The notes under the pieces were generated by a model that was not told the origin of the DNA, ran no database searches, and worked only from the letters and a program-made list of their open reading frames with translations. 64,000 nt of DNA from positions 372,001-436,000 of the forward strand of contig NZ_JAHXMY010000002.1 in NCBI RefSeq assembly GCF_023149035.1, in the 5' to 3' direction. The first letter of the stretch is position 1, and every line of letters starts with the position of its first letter. This DNA comes from Microbacterium sp. EYE_78 (GTDB lineage Bacteria; Actinomycetota; Actinomycetes; Actinomycetales; Microbacteriaceae). Below are positions 18,137 to 26,461 of this stretch, in pieces. Both the position numbers and the translations under genes were made by a program.

Positions 18137-18403
18137 ATGGAACCTGTTCGAACGTGCGTGGGATGCCGCGCGCGTGCCCCCCGGTCCTCGTTGCTCCGCA
18201 TCGTGGCCAGGGACGGTGCCCTCGTCATCGACGAGAAGGCCGTCCTGCCGGGTCGGGGCGCGTGGGTGCATGACACGGACACATGCGTGAGCACCGCCCT
18301 CAAGCGGCGCGCATTCGGACGAGCACTACGGGTATCCGCTCCGCTGGCGACAGCGGCCGTGGATGCGCGGACCACCAGAGAATCCCTCCAGCGAAACGGC
18401 TGA
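18137..18403 (+). CDS. ylxR: YlxR/RnpM-family RNA-binding protein
   Basis: 88-residue DUF448 protein. Visible signatures are the N-terminal RTCVGCRARAP and the GRGAWVHDT motif. The homologue in Bacillus binds RNase P RNA. It begins 9 nt after nusA and precedes infB, the standard position for this gene. A TAGGAT overlaps its start codon and may be an additional internal promoter signal, but close spacing to nusA favours co-transcription. Confidence 0.92.
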   Translation: MEPVRTCVGCRARAPRSSLLRIVARDGALVIDEKAVLPGRGAWVHDTDTCVSTALKRRAFGRALRVSAPLATAAVDARTTRESLQRNG

Positions 18404-18495
18404 ACGGCTATGGACACAAAGTGAACGGCTCGAAATGAGACCCGTCCGCGAATGACGGTCCGCCCTGTCCGGGGCGGGCCCCAGACAGGAGAATT

Positions 18496-21237
18496 GTGGC
18501 AAAACCACGCGTGCATGAGATCGCTTCCGAGCTCGGCGTCGACAGCAAGATCGCCCTCGCGAAGCTGAAGGAGCTCGGCGAATTCGTCAAGAGCCCTTCG
18601 TCCACCATCGAGCCCCCCGTGGCTCGCAAGCTCCGTGCCGCCCTCGAGGCGGAAGGTGTGAAGGCGTCTGCCGTCGCGCCCGCGAAGCCCGCCGCCAAGG
18701 CACCGGCATCCGGTGCCACCCCCGGCCCTCGTCCGTCGGCTCCCAAGCCCGCTCCGGCTCCCGAGCCGGCGGCGCCCGCCGCCGCGGCTGAGCCGGTCGC
18801 GCAGACGCCTGCTCCGGCCGCGCCGGCCGCAGCAGACTCCGGCGCGCCGAAGCCGGGCGCCCCGTCGCCCGCGCCGGCACCCGGCAAGCCCGGCTCCCAG
18901 CCGCCTCGTCCGGGCGGCGCTCCGCGCCCCGGCAACAACCCCTTCGCCAGCTCGCAGGGCATGGGCCAGCGTCCCGCCGGCCCGCGTCCGGGCAACAACC
19001 CCTTCGCCTCGGCGCAGGGCATGGGCCAGCGTCCCACGCCCGGCAACATCCCGCGGCCGCAGGCTCCGCGTCCCGGCGCACCCCGTCCGGGTGCACCGCG
19101 TCCCGGTGGCGCGGGTCGTCCCGGTGGCGGCGGTCGTCCCGGTGCTCCGTTCCAGCAGCGTCCCGGCGGTCCCGGACGTCCCGGCGGCGCCGGTGGCTTC
19201 GGTGCTGCGCGCCCCGGTGGCGCGCCCGGCGGCGGTTTCGCCGGTCGTCCCGGTGGCGGCGGCGGCCGCGGCCGTGGACCCGGCGGCGGTACCGCAGGAG
19301 CCTTCGGCAAGGGCGGCGGCAAGTCCAAGCAGCGCAAGTCGCGTCGGGCGAAGCGGCAGGAATTCGAGATGCGGTCGGCGCCGGTCGTCGGCGGCGTCAA
19401 CGTCTCCAAGGGCAACGGCGAGATCATCCGCCTGCGTCGCGGCGCGTCGATCTCGGACTTCGCCGATAAGCTCGAGGCCCTGCGCGGCTACAACGTGCAG
19501 CCCGGCACGCTCGTGACGATCCTCTTCAACCTCGGCGAGATGGCCACGGCCACCGAGTCGCTGGATGAGGCGACGTTCGAGATCCTCGGTGAGGAGCTCG
19601 GCTACAAGATCCAGATGGTGTCTCCCGAGGACGAGGACAAAGAGCTCCTCGAGGGCTTCGGCCTCGACCTCGAGGCCGAGCTGGAGGCGGAGAGCGAGGA
19701 CGACCTCGAGATCCGTCCTCCCGTGGTCACCGTCATGGGCCACGTCGACCACGGTAAGACGCGACTGCTCGACGCGATCCGTCAGACCAACGTCGTCGCC
19801 GGTGAGGCGGGTGGCATCACCCAGCACATCGGTGCCTACCAGGTGTGGACCGAGCACGAGGGCATCGAGCGTGCGATCACCTTCATCGACACCCCGGGTC
19901 ACGAGGCGTTCACCGCCATGCGTGCCCGTGGTGCGCAGGTGACCGACCTCGCGATCCTCGTGGTCGCGGCCGACGACGGCATCATGCCGCAGACGGTCGA
20001 GGCACTGAACCACGCGCAGGCGGCGAATGTCCCGATCGTGGTCGCGGTCAACAAGGTCGACAAGCCCGACGCGAACCCCGCGAAGGTCCGTCAGCAGCTC
20101 ACCGAGTACGGCCTGGTCGCCGAGGAGTACGGCGGCGACGTCATGTTCGTCGACGTGTCGGCTCGCCAGGGCACCAACATCCAGGAACTGCTGGATGCCG
20201 TCCTCCTCACCGCCGATGCGGGTCTGGACCTCACGGCCAACCCGAACAAGGCGGCTCGTGGTGTCGCGATCGAAGCCAAGCTCGACAAGGGTCGCGGTTC
20301 GGTCGCCACGGTGCTGATCCAGTCCGGAACGCTCCGCGTCGGTGACGCGATCGTCGCAGGAACGGCCTACGGCCGCGTCCGCGCCATGATCGACGAGAAC
20401 GGCGACGCCGTGGACGAGGCCTACCCGTCGCGTCCCGTGCAGGTGCAGGGTCTGAACTCCGTGCCCCGCGCCGGTGACGTCTTCATCGTCACCGAAGAGG
20501 ACCGCATGGCCCGCCAGATCGCTGAGAAGCGTGAAGCGGTCGAGCGCAATGCCCAGCTGGCCAAGGCCCGCAAGCGCATCTCGCTCGAGGACTTCACCCG
20601 CGCGCTCGAAGAGGGCAAGGTCGAGTCGCTCAACCTCATCATCAAGGGTGACGTCTCGGGTGCCGTCGAGGCCCTCGAGGAGTCGCTCCTCAAGATCGAG
20701 GTCGACGACAGCGTGCAGCTGCGCATCATCCACCGCGGTGTGGGTGCCGTCACCGAGTCGGACATCAACCTGGCGACGATCGACAACGCGATCGTCATCG
20801 GCTTCAACGTCCGGCCCGACACGAAGGCCCGCGAGCGTGCCGCCCGCGAGGGTGTGGACGTCCGGTTCTACTCGGTCATCTACAACGCGATCGACGACGT
20901 CGAGCAGTCCCTCCAGGGCATGCTCAAGCCGGAGTTCGAAGAGGTCCAGTCGGGTGTCGCCGAGATCCGCGAGGTGTTCCGCTCCTCGAAGTTCGGCAAC
21001 ATCGCCGGTGTCATCGTCCGCTCGGGAACGATCACGCGAAACGCCAAGGCGCGGGTCATCCGCGACGGTGTCGTGCTCGCCGACGGCCTGGCCATCGAGT
21101 CGCTGCGCCGCTTCAAGGACGACGTCACCGAGGTCCGTACGGACTTCGAGGCCGGTATCGGTCTCGGCAAGTACAACGACATCCAGGTCGGCGACGAGAT
21201 CGAGACGACCGAAATGGTGGAGAAGCCGCGCGGCTGA
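18496..21237 (+). CDS. infB: Translation initiation factor IF-2
   Basis: 913-residue GTPase that delivers initiator tRNA to the 30S subunit. It has an N-terminal IF2N domain ([16 protein letters not shown]), a long Pro/Ala/Gly/Arg-rich linker (about 55-285) with GNNPFASxQGMGQRP repeated twice, a second IF2N domain, then the G domain with GHVDHGKT (about 414), DTPGHEAF and NKVDKPDA, followed by domains II-IV. It starts at GTG behind AGGAGAATT. The PG/GR-rich linker is codon-biased toward GGT/GGC and is the only unusual part. Confidence 0.97.
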   Translation: MAKPRVHEIASELGVDSKIALAKLKELGEFVKSPSSTIEPPVARKLRAALEAEGVKASAVAPAKPAAKAPASGATPGPRPSAPKPAPAPEPAAPAAAAEPVAQTPAPAAPAAADSGAPKPGAPSPAPAPGKPGSQPPRPGGAPRPGNNPFASSQGMGQRPAGPRPGNNPFASAQGMGQRPTPGNIPRPQAPRPGAPRPGAPRPGGAGRPGGGGRPGAPFQQRPGGPGRPGGAGGFGAARPGGAPGGGFAGRPGGGGGRGRGPGGGTAGAFGKGGGKSKQRKSRRAKRQEFEMRSAPVVGGVNVSKGNGEIIRLRRGASISDFADKLEALRGYNVQPGTLVTILFNLGEMATATESLDEATFEILGEELGYKIQMVSPEDEDKELLEGFGLDLEAELEAESEDDLEIRPPVVTVMGHVDHGKTRLLDAIRQTNVVAGEAGGITQHIGAYQVWTEHEGIERAITFIDTPGHEAFTAMRARGAQVTDLAILVVAADDGIMPQTVEALNHAQAANVPIVVAVNKVDKPDANPAKVRQQLTEYGLVAEEYGGDVMFVDVSARQGTNIQELLDAVLLTADAGLDLTANPNKAARGVAIEAKLDKGRGSVATVLIQSGTLRVGDAIVAGTAYGRVRAMIDENGDAVDEAYPSRPVQVQGLNSVPRAGDVFIVTEEDRMARQIAEKREAVERNAQLAKARKRISLEDFTRALEEGKVESLNLIIKGDVSGAVEALEESLLKIEVDDSVQLRIIHRGVGAVTESDINLATIDNAIVIGFNVRPDTKARERAAREGVDVRFYSVIYNAIDDVEQSLQGMLKPEFEEVQSGVAEIREVFRSSKFGNIAGVIVRSGTITRNAKARVIRDGVVLADGLAIESLRRFKDDVTEVRTDFEAGIGLGKYNDIQVGDEIETTEMVEKPRG

Positions 21238-21253
21238 TCCACGGCGTTGCTAC

Positions 21254-21319
21254 GGCGATGGATGCCGCCGGGATAACGGGACCCCCAAGACCCCGACTAT
21301 CCCGGCGGCATCCATCGCC
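21254..21319. repeat. 22-bp perfect inverted repeat between infB and rbfA
   Basis: Arms 21254-21275 and 21298-21319 are exact reverse complements (22 bp) around a 22-nt loop. Each arm contains the GGATGCC/GGCATCC heptamer. No T-run follows, so this is either a strong hairpin in the infB-rbfA mRNA or a repetitive extragenic element, rather than a standard intrinsic terminator. Confidence 0.85.
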
Positions 21320-21375
21320 TCCGCACTTCCTCCGTCAGCTGATCGCGGGCGGGGGAGAACAGAAGGAGAAGGACT

Positions 21376-21807
21376 ATGGCCGGGGAACGGCAGGCACGGC
21401 TGGCGGACCGCATCCGCGTGCTCATCGCGGAGCGCCTCGAGAAGGGGCTGCGCGACCCGCGGCTCGGTTTCGTCACCATCACCGACGTCCGCGTCACCGG
21501 TGACCTGCAGCACGCGTCCGTGTTCTACACCGTCTACGGCGACGACGCCGCCCGTGCCGACTCGGCCGCGGCGCTGAAGGCCGCGACGGGGATGCTGCGC
21601 AGCGAGGTCGGGCGACAGCTCGGCACGCGGCTGACGCCGACCCTCGAGTTCATCCTCGACGGCCTCCCCGAGAACGCCGGTCACATCGAGGACCTTCTCC
21701 GCGAGGCCCGCGAGCGCGACGCGGCGGTGGCGGGGATCGCGGCATCCGGCAGCTACGCCGGAGAAGCGGATCCTTACGTCAAGCCCCGCGAGGACGACGA
21801 GGACTGA
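21376..21807 (+). CDS. rbfA: 30S ribosome-binding factor A
   Basis: 143-residue KH-like protein that binds 17S rRNA during 30S assembly and in cold adaptation. Family features are the start MAGERQARLADRIRVLIAE, the DPRLGFVTITDVRVTGDL strand and TPTLEFILD. The start is backed by AGAAGGAGAAGGACT. It follows infB as usual, separated by a 138-bp gap that holds a large inverted repeat. Confidence 0.95.
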   Translation: MAGERQARLADRIRVLIAERLEKGLRDPRLGFVTITDVRVTGDLQHASVFYTVYGDDAARADSAAALKAATGMLRSEVGRQLGTRLTPTLEFILDGLPENAGHIEDLLREARERDAAVAGIAASGSYAGEADPYVKPREDDED

Positions 21808-21813
21808 GCCGCC

Positions 21814-22680
21814 TCAACGCGGCAGGTGCAGCGCTCCGTCGGCGGCCTCCACGAGGCCGTCGGCGATGAGCGAGTCGATGGCCCGGTCGCGCTGACCCGG
21901 GTCGGGCCAGTCGGCCAGCACGTCGTCGGCGACGGCGACGTGACCGACGGCATCCCGCAGCACCTTCATGACGGCGCCGCGCGCCTGACGGTCACTGCCC
22001 TCGAACCGCGCCTGCTTGCGACGCTCGTCGCCCGTGTCGGGGTAGCCCGCCGCCCGCCACGCGCATGCCTGCGCGATCGGGCAGGCGTCGCATCGGGGTG
22101 ACCGGGCGGTGCAGACGACGGCCCCCAGCTCCATCGCGGCGGCGTTGATGACCGCGGCGTCCCCGTCGTCCTCGGGGAGGACGGCCGTCATCGCCGCCAG
22201 GTCGCGCTTCCCGGGCGCTCCCGGCTGGGACCTGCCGTCGACGGCGCGCGCCAGCACGCGCCGCGTGTTGGTGTCGACGACGGGATGCCGGTCCCCGAAG
22301 GCGAACACGGCGACGGCCCGCGCGGTGTAGTCGCCGATCCCCGTCAGCGCCAGGAGCGCATCGACGTCCCGCGGCACCGCCCCGTCGTGCCGATCGCGGA
22401 TCTCGGTCGCCGCGCGGTGCAGCCACAGGGCGCGCCGGGGGTAGCCGAGGTTCGCCCAGAGGCGCACCGCATCGGCGGGAGGAGCCGCCGCCAGGTCGGC
22501 GGGCGTCGGCCAGCGTGCGAGCCATTCCTCGAGGCGGGGGATGACACGCGCCACCTGCGTCTGCTGGAGCATGAACTCGCTCACGAGCGTGCCCCAGGCG
22601 CCGAAGCCCTCCCGCCGCCACGGCAGGTCCCGGGCGTGCTCGCGGTACCACGCGATGAGGGGCGGGGCGAGGTCGGGCAC
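21814..22680 (-). CDS. mutY: A/G-specific adenine glycosylase
   Basis: 288-residue base-excision repair enzyme removing adenine opposite 8-oxoguanine. The catalytic Glu lies in SEFMLQQTQVARV, the Asp in VVDTNTRRVLAR after a helix-hairpin-helix (LLALTGIGDYTARAV). The [4Fe-4S] ligands have the C-x6-C-x2-C-x5-C spacing: CTARSPRCDACPIAQAC. The C-terminal NUDIX-like 8-oxoG recognition domain of long MutY forms is absent; instead there is a short winged-helix-like tail. GTG start at 22680, divergent from truB with 24 bp between starts, so the two promoters must overlap. Confidence 0.93.
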   Translation of the reverse strand: MPDLAPPLIAWYREHARDLPWRREGFGAWGTLVSEFMLQQTQVARVIPRLEEWLARWPTPADLAAAPPADAVRLWANLGYPRRALWLHRAATEIRDRHDGAVPRDVDALLALTGIGDYTARAVAVFAFGDRHPVVDTNTRRVLARAVDGRSQPGAPGKRDLAAMTAVLPEDDGDAAVINAAAMELGAVVCTARSPRCDACPIAQACAWRAAGYPDTGDERRKQARFEGSDRQARGAVMKVLRDAVGHVAVADDVLADWPDPGQRDRAIDSLIADGLVEAADGALHLPR

Positions 22681-22704
22681 GGCGTCCAGCCTAGGCTGGA
22701 GGTC

Positions 22705-23607
22705 ATGCAGCAGGACCACGGGGCGAGTGCGCGGGGCGGGATCCTCCTCGTCGACAAGCCGGGCGGACTCACCAGCCACGATGTCGTCGCACGCGCCCGC
22801 CGGGCATTGCACACCCGCAAGATCGGCCACGCCGGGACGCTGGACCCGATGGCGACCGGCCTCCTCGTGCTCGGCGTGGGCCACTCGACCCGACTGCTGA
22901 CCTACGTCGTCGGACTCGACAAGACGTACGAGGCGACGATCCGCCTCGGCGTGACGACCGATTCCGACGATGCCGATGGCACGGAGACCTCCCGGACGGA
23001 CGCGTCGGCGACCTCGGACGACGCCATCCTCGACGGCATCCGGCCGCTCACGGGACCCATCTCGCAGGTGCCGAGCACGGTCTCGGCGATCAAGGTCGCG
23101 GGACGACGGGCCTACGACCTCGCGCGGGCGGGGGAGCAGGTGGAGCTGCAGGCGCGCGACGTCGTCGTCAGCAGGTTCGACGTGCTCGGCATCCGACGCG
23201 GCGACCGCACGATCGACGTGGACGTCGTCGTCGACTGCTCGAGCGGCACGTACATCCGCGCGCTGGCGCGCGATCTGGGTGCGCACCTCGGCGTCGGCGG
23301 TCACCTCACTGCACTCCGGCGCACCCGGATCGGTCCCTTCTCGGTCGCGGATGCGGTCGCCGAGGTGGCCGCGGATGCCCCGCTCCTGCCCGCGGCGGAG
23401 GTAGCGGCATCCCTCCTCGGCGCCTTCCACGTCACCGCGGACGAGGCCCGCGATCTGCGGCACGGCAAGCGCCTCGTCGGCGCGGCGACGCGACTCGGCA
23501 CCGAGACCCCGGCGGCGATCGACCCGGCCGGCGAGCTCGTCGGCATCCTCGGTCGCCGAGGCGACGACGTCAAGAGCCTCATGAACATGCCCGAGGAGCA
23601 GCCGTGA
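22705..23607 (+). CDS. truB: tRNA pseudouridine(55) synthase
   Basis: 300-residue TruB. The catalytic Asp is in HAGTLDPMATGLL and the typical start is GGILLVDKPGGLTSHDVV. It makes pseudouridine 55 in tRNA T-loops. The TAGGCT -10 box at 22692-22697 ends 7 nt before the ATG, although GGAGG also lies in this gap and could serve as an SD if transcription starts further upstream. Its stop overlaps the start of the next gene. Confidence 0.95.
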   Translation: MQQDHGASARGGILLVDKPGGLTSHDVVARARRALHTRKIGHAGTLDPMATGLLVLGVGHSTRLLTYVVGLDKTYEATIRLGVTTDSDDADGTETSRTDASATSDDAILDGIRPLTGPISQVPSTVSAIKVAGRRAYDLARAGEQVELQARDVVVSRFDVLGIRRGDRTIDVDVVVDCSSGTYIRALARDLGAHLGVGGHLTALRRTRIGPFSVADAVAEVAADAPLLPAAEVAASLLGAFHVTADEARDLRHGKRLVGAATRLGTETPAAIDPAGELVGILGRRGDDVKSLMNMPEEQP

Positions 23608-23972
23608 TCCTGTGGTTCACCATCGGGCAGATCGCCGTCGCGTGCGCGGCCGGCCTGCTGTGCACGGCCCTCGGGCTCGCGGGACGTCGGCCGAGCGATC
23701 TGTCGGTCGGCACGCAGGCGCTCGTGCTCCTCCTGCTCATCGTCCAGGTCGTCATCGCGATCATCGCGCCGTTCGCGGGCAACCCGCCGACCGGGGACCT
23801 GCTGGAGTTCTGGGTCTACCTGGTGTCGGCCGTGCTGATCCCGCCTGCGGCCGTCGTCTGGGCGCTCATCGAGCGAGGACGATGGAGCACCGTCGTCATG
23901 GGGGTGGCGGCCTTCGCGATCGCCGTCATGCTGTGGCGGATGCAGGTCATCTGGACCGTGCAGCTCGCCTGA
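23604..23972 (+). CDS. Small hydrophobic membrane protein
   Basis: 122 residues with four hydrophobic segments and very short loops (ILWFTIGQIAVACAAGLL, ALVLLLLIVQVVIAIIAPF, FWVYLVSAVLIPPAAVVWAL, VVMGVAAFAIAVMLWRM). The GTG start overlaps the truB stop (GTGA), so translation is coupled. Small membrane proteins of this kind between truB and ribF occur in related genomes, but the function is unknown to me. Confidence 0.78.
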   Translation: MILWFTIGQIAVACAAGLLCTALGLAGRRPSDLSVGTQALVLLLLIVQVVIAIIAPFAGNPPTGDLLEFWVYLVSAVLIPPAAVVWALIERGRWSTVVMGVAAFAIAVMLWRMQVIWTVQLA

Positions 23973-24016
23973 GTCCTGCGATCGCCGTCCCGGGGCGGAC
24001 GTAGGATTGGTCTGCC

Positions 24017-24481
24017 ATGCCTGAGACCGCGTCGACCCCGCCCGCCTCGGCGGCCCTCACCCCGAAGCCGCGTCGGATGACCGGCGTCGGGCGCGTGCTG
24101 GTCGTCGTCTACGCGATCATGGCGCTCGGTGCGACGGGGCGCTCGTTCGTGCAGATCGTGCGGGAGTTCGACGAGGCCCCGCTCGCCTACACCCTCTCGG
24201 CGGCGGCTGCGCTCGTCTACATCCTCGCGACGCTCGCGCTGATCTTCAGCGCGTCCGAGCGCTGGTACCGGCTGGCCTGGATCGCGATCGTCTTCGAGCT
24301 CGTCGGCGTCCTCGTGGTGGGGACGCTCTCGCTCACGCACCCCGAGCTGTTCGACCACCCCACCGTCTGGTCGGGGTTCGGCATCGGCTACCTCCTGATC
24401 CCGCTCGTCCTGCCCTTCCTGGGACTGTGGTGGCTGATCACCCACCGCACGCCCACCGCTCCGCGCGAGGTCGCGACGTGA
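24017..24481 (+). CDS. Four-helix membrane protein, unknown
   Basis: 154 residues; a Pro/Ala-rich cytoplasmic start precedes four hydrophobic helices (RVLVVVYAIMALGATGRS, YTLSAAAALVYILATLALIF, LAWIAIVFELVGVLVVG, IGYLLIPLVLPFLGLWWL). TAGGAT at 24002-24007 lies 9 nt before the ATG, suggesting its own near-leaderless promoter. Its stop overlaps the ribF GTG start, so ribF is translationally coupled to it. Not assigned to a named family. Confidence 0.75.
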   Translation: MPETASTPPASAALTPKPRRMTGVGRVLVVVYAIMALGATGRSFVQIVREFDEAPLAYTLSAAAALVYILATLALIFSASERWYRLAWIAIVFELVGVLVVGTLSLTHPELFDHPTVWSGFGIGYLLIPLVLPFLGLWWLITHRTPTAPREVAT

Positions 24482-25443
24482 TCGTCTTCCGTGACCCGTC
24501 GGAGGTCCCGGCGGACTTCGGGCCGAGCATCGTCGCGATCGGCAAGTTCGACGGCGTGCACTCCGGCCACCGCGCGGTGATCGACAGGGCGCGGGTCACG
24601 GCGATGGATGCCGGGGCCCGGGTCGTCGCGGTGACGTTCGACCGCAATCCGCTGGCGCTGCTGCGCCCCGACCGGTGCCCGGAGGCGCTGGTCAGCGTCG
24701 ACCAGAAGATCGCCCTCCTCGCCGACTCCGGTGTCGACGCGGTGCTCGTGCTCCGCTTCGACGAAACGCTCGCAGCCCTCGCCCCCGAGGAGTTCGCGCA
24801 GCGGATCCTCGTCGACGCACTCGGCGCCGTCTGCGTCATGGTCGGCGTCGACTTCCGGTTCGGGCGCGGGGGAGCGGGCGACCCTGCGTTCCTCACCTCG
24901 TTCGGCGAAACGCGCGGCTTCACCGTCGACGTCGTCGGCGACGTGCAGGGCGGCGGCCGGCGGGTCTCGTCGACCTGGGTCCGGGAGCTGCTGGACGCCG
25001 GTCAGGTCGAAGACGCCGCGCGTCTGCTCGGCCGCCCCCATGCCGTCCGCGCGGAGGTCGTGCACGGCCTGAAACGTGGCCGCGAACTCGGCTATCCGAC
25101 CGCCAATCTCGCCCCTGACGCCGAGGGCTTCGTCCCTGCGGACGGCGTCTACGCCGGGTGGCTCGTCGACGAGGGGACGGATGCCGGGGGCGTCCGGCCC
25201 GCGACGCGCTACCCGGCCGCGATCTCGGTCGGGACGAATCCGACCTTCGACGACGTCCCGGTCCGCCAGATCGAGGCCTACGTCCTCGACGAGACCGACC
25301 TCGACCTCTACGGTCACACCGTGCAGGTGCAGTTCACGGCCCGCATCCGCGGTATGGTCCGCTTCGAGGGGATCGAGGCGCTCATCGCCCGCATGGACGC
25401 CGACGTCGCCGAGGTCCGGGCAGCCCTGCGCCCCGGCGCCTGA
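24478..25443 (+). CDS. ribF: Bifunctional riboflavin kinase/FAD synthetase
   Basis: 321 residues. The N-terminal FMN adenylyltransferase domain shows AIGKFDGVHSGHRAVI (the HxGH-type nucleotidyl transferase motif) and VGVDFRFGRGGAGD; the C-terminal kinase domain shows GRELGYPTANL and VGTNPTFDDV. Together they turn riboflavin into FMN and FAD. The GTG start overlaps the upstream stop (GTGA). The last codons ALRPGA and the stop lie in the first unit of a 24-bp tandem repeat. Confidence 0.95.
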   Translation: MIVFRDPSEVPADFGPSIVAIGKFDGVHSGHRAVIDRARVTAMDAGARVVAVTFDRNPLALLRPDRCPEALVSVDQKIALLADSGVDAVLVLRFDETLAALAPEEFAQRILVDALGAVCVMVGVDFRFGRGGAGDPAFLTSFGETRGFTVDVVGDVQGGGRRVSSTWVRELLDAGQVEDAARLLGRPHAVRAEVVHGLKRGRELGYPTANLAPDAEGFVPADGVYAGWLVDEGTDAGGVRPATRYPAAISVGTNPTFDDVPVRQIEAYVLDETDLDLYGHTVQVQFTARIRGMVRFEGIEALIARMDADVAEVRAALRPGA

Positions 25444-25503
25444 AGAGCCCTGCGCCCCGGCGCCTGAAGAGCCCTGCGCCCCGGCGCCTGAAGAGCCCTG
25501 CGG
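25423..25503 (+). repeat. 24-bp tandem repeat, three copies plus a partial, across the ribF stop
   Basis: Three exact 24-bp units (25423-25446, 25447-25470, 25471-25494), each reading GCCCTGCG CCCCGGCGCC TGAAGA, are followed by a partial copy to 25503. Because the period is a multiple of three, each unit carries the same in-frame ALRPGA-stop, so the end of ribF is unchanged whatever the copy number. The array ends 10 bp before the convergent deoC stop. Confidence 0.95.
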
Positions 25504-25512
25504 CTCCGCTGG

Positions 25513-26223
25513 TCAGTACGACGTAGCGTCGACGTCGCCGGTCGCCTGCTCGCCCGCGTCGATGCGACGCGCTTCGCCCAGGATGACGGCGCTGCCGCTC
25601 GTGCCGAGGCGCGTGGCGCCGGCCTCGAGCATCGCGAGCGCATCGGCGTGGCTGCGCACCCCGCCGGAGGCCTTGACCTCGACGCCCGCACCGACGGTGC
25701 GGCGCATGAGCTGCACGTGGGGGATCGTCGCGCCGCCGCCGGCGAACCCGGTGGAGGTCTTCACGAAGTGCGCCCCGCCCGCCTCGGTGAGGCGGCTGCC
25801 GCGTTCGATCTGCTCCTCGTCGAGCAGTGCCGTCTCGAGGATGACCTTGGTGACGCGGCCGTCGGCCGCCTCCACGACGGCGCGGATGTCGGCCTCGACC
25901 ACGTCGTCGAAGCCCGAGCGCAGTGCGCCGATGTTCACGACCATGTCGACCTCGGTGGCGCCGTCGGCGATCGCCTGACGCGTCTCGGCGACCTTGGCGG
26001 CGGTCGAGGTCGTCCCGTGCGGGAACCCGATCACGGTCCCGACGGCAACGCCGGTGCCCTCCAGTCGCGCCACTGCGTAGGCGATGTCGCTCGGACGCAC
26101 GCACACGCTGAAGACCCGCCATTCGGCGGCGATGTCGAGCTCTGCGTCGACGTCGGCGCGCGTGAGCTCCGGCTTCAGGATCGCGTGGTCGATGGTGGCG
26201 GCGAGTTCGCGTTCGGTGGGCAT
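25513..26223 (-). CDS. deoC: Deoxyribose-phosphate aldolase
   Basis: 236-residue class I aldolase that splits 2-deoxyribose 5-phosphate into glyceraldehyde 3-phosphate and acetaldehyde in deoxynucleoside breakdown. The Schiff-base lysine is in HFVKTSTGF, the second lysine in EVKASGGVR, and the acidic residue in EVDMVVNIGAL. TACGCT lies 6 nt before the ATG on the minus strand, consistent with a leaderless transcript. No other nucleoside-catabolism gene is adjacent. Confidence 0.95.
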   Translation of the reverse strand: MPTERELAATIDHAILKPELTRADVDAELDIAAEWRVFSVCVRPSDIAYAVARLEGTGVAVGTVIGFPHGTTSTAAKVAETRQAIADGATEVDMVVNIGALRSGFDDVVEADIRAVVEAADGRVTKVILETALLDEEQIERGSRLTEAGGAHFVKTSTGFAGGGATIPHVQLMRRTVGAGVEVKASGGVRSHADALAMLEAGATRLGTSGSAVILGEARRIDAGEQATGDVDATSY

Positions 26224-26290
26224 GGATACAGCGTACGCGGCGGCTCGGCACGCCTCGGCTCCGGGCTCCGCGTCGGGGCCCGCGACGCGC

Positions 26291-26461
26291 TAGACTGGCC
26301 TCGAAGGGTCCGTCTCGTCGCCGCAGCTCGCAGAAGCGAGTGCCCGCAGCCGAGACGACCCGGGGAACCACACCCTCGCCGCGACCGACCATCGCGGTCC
26401 CGCAGAACGTCGTCTCGGACGACGATCACCGGCATCCGCCGGTGTCACGCTCAGGAGGAGC
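26291..26461 (+). promoter_or_regulatory. Predicted promoter and structured 5' leader of the SNF2 helicase
   Basis: TAGACT at 26291-26296 is a likely -10. The leader to the ATG at 26462 is then about 160 nt, unusually long here. It contains several hairpins: CGTCTCG (26311-26317) with CGAGACG (26351-26357), an inner CTCGC-AGAA-GCGAG, a CGTCGTC/GACGACG hairpin near 26409-26425 and CACCGG/CCGGTG near 26427-26444. GGAGGAG precedes the start. No known riboswitch was recognised. Confidence 0.5.

Noticed and set aside
18016..20733. Minus-strand open frame of 905 codons opposite infB
   Set aside because: Shadow of IF-2, whose domains are unmistakable.
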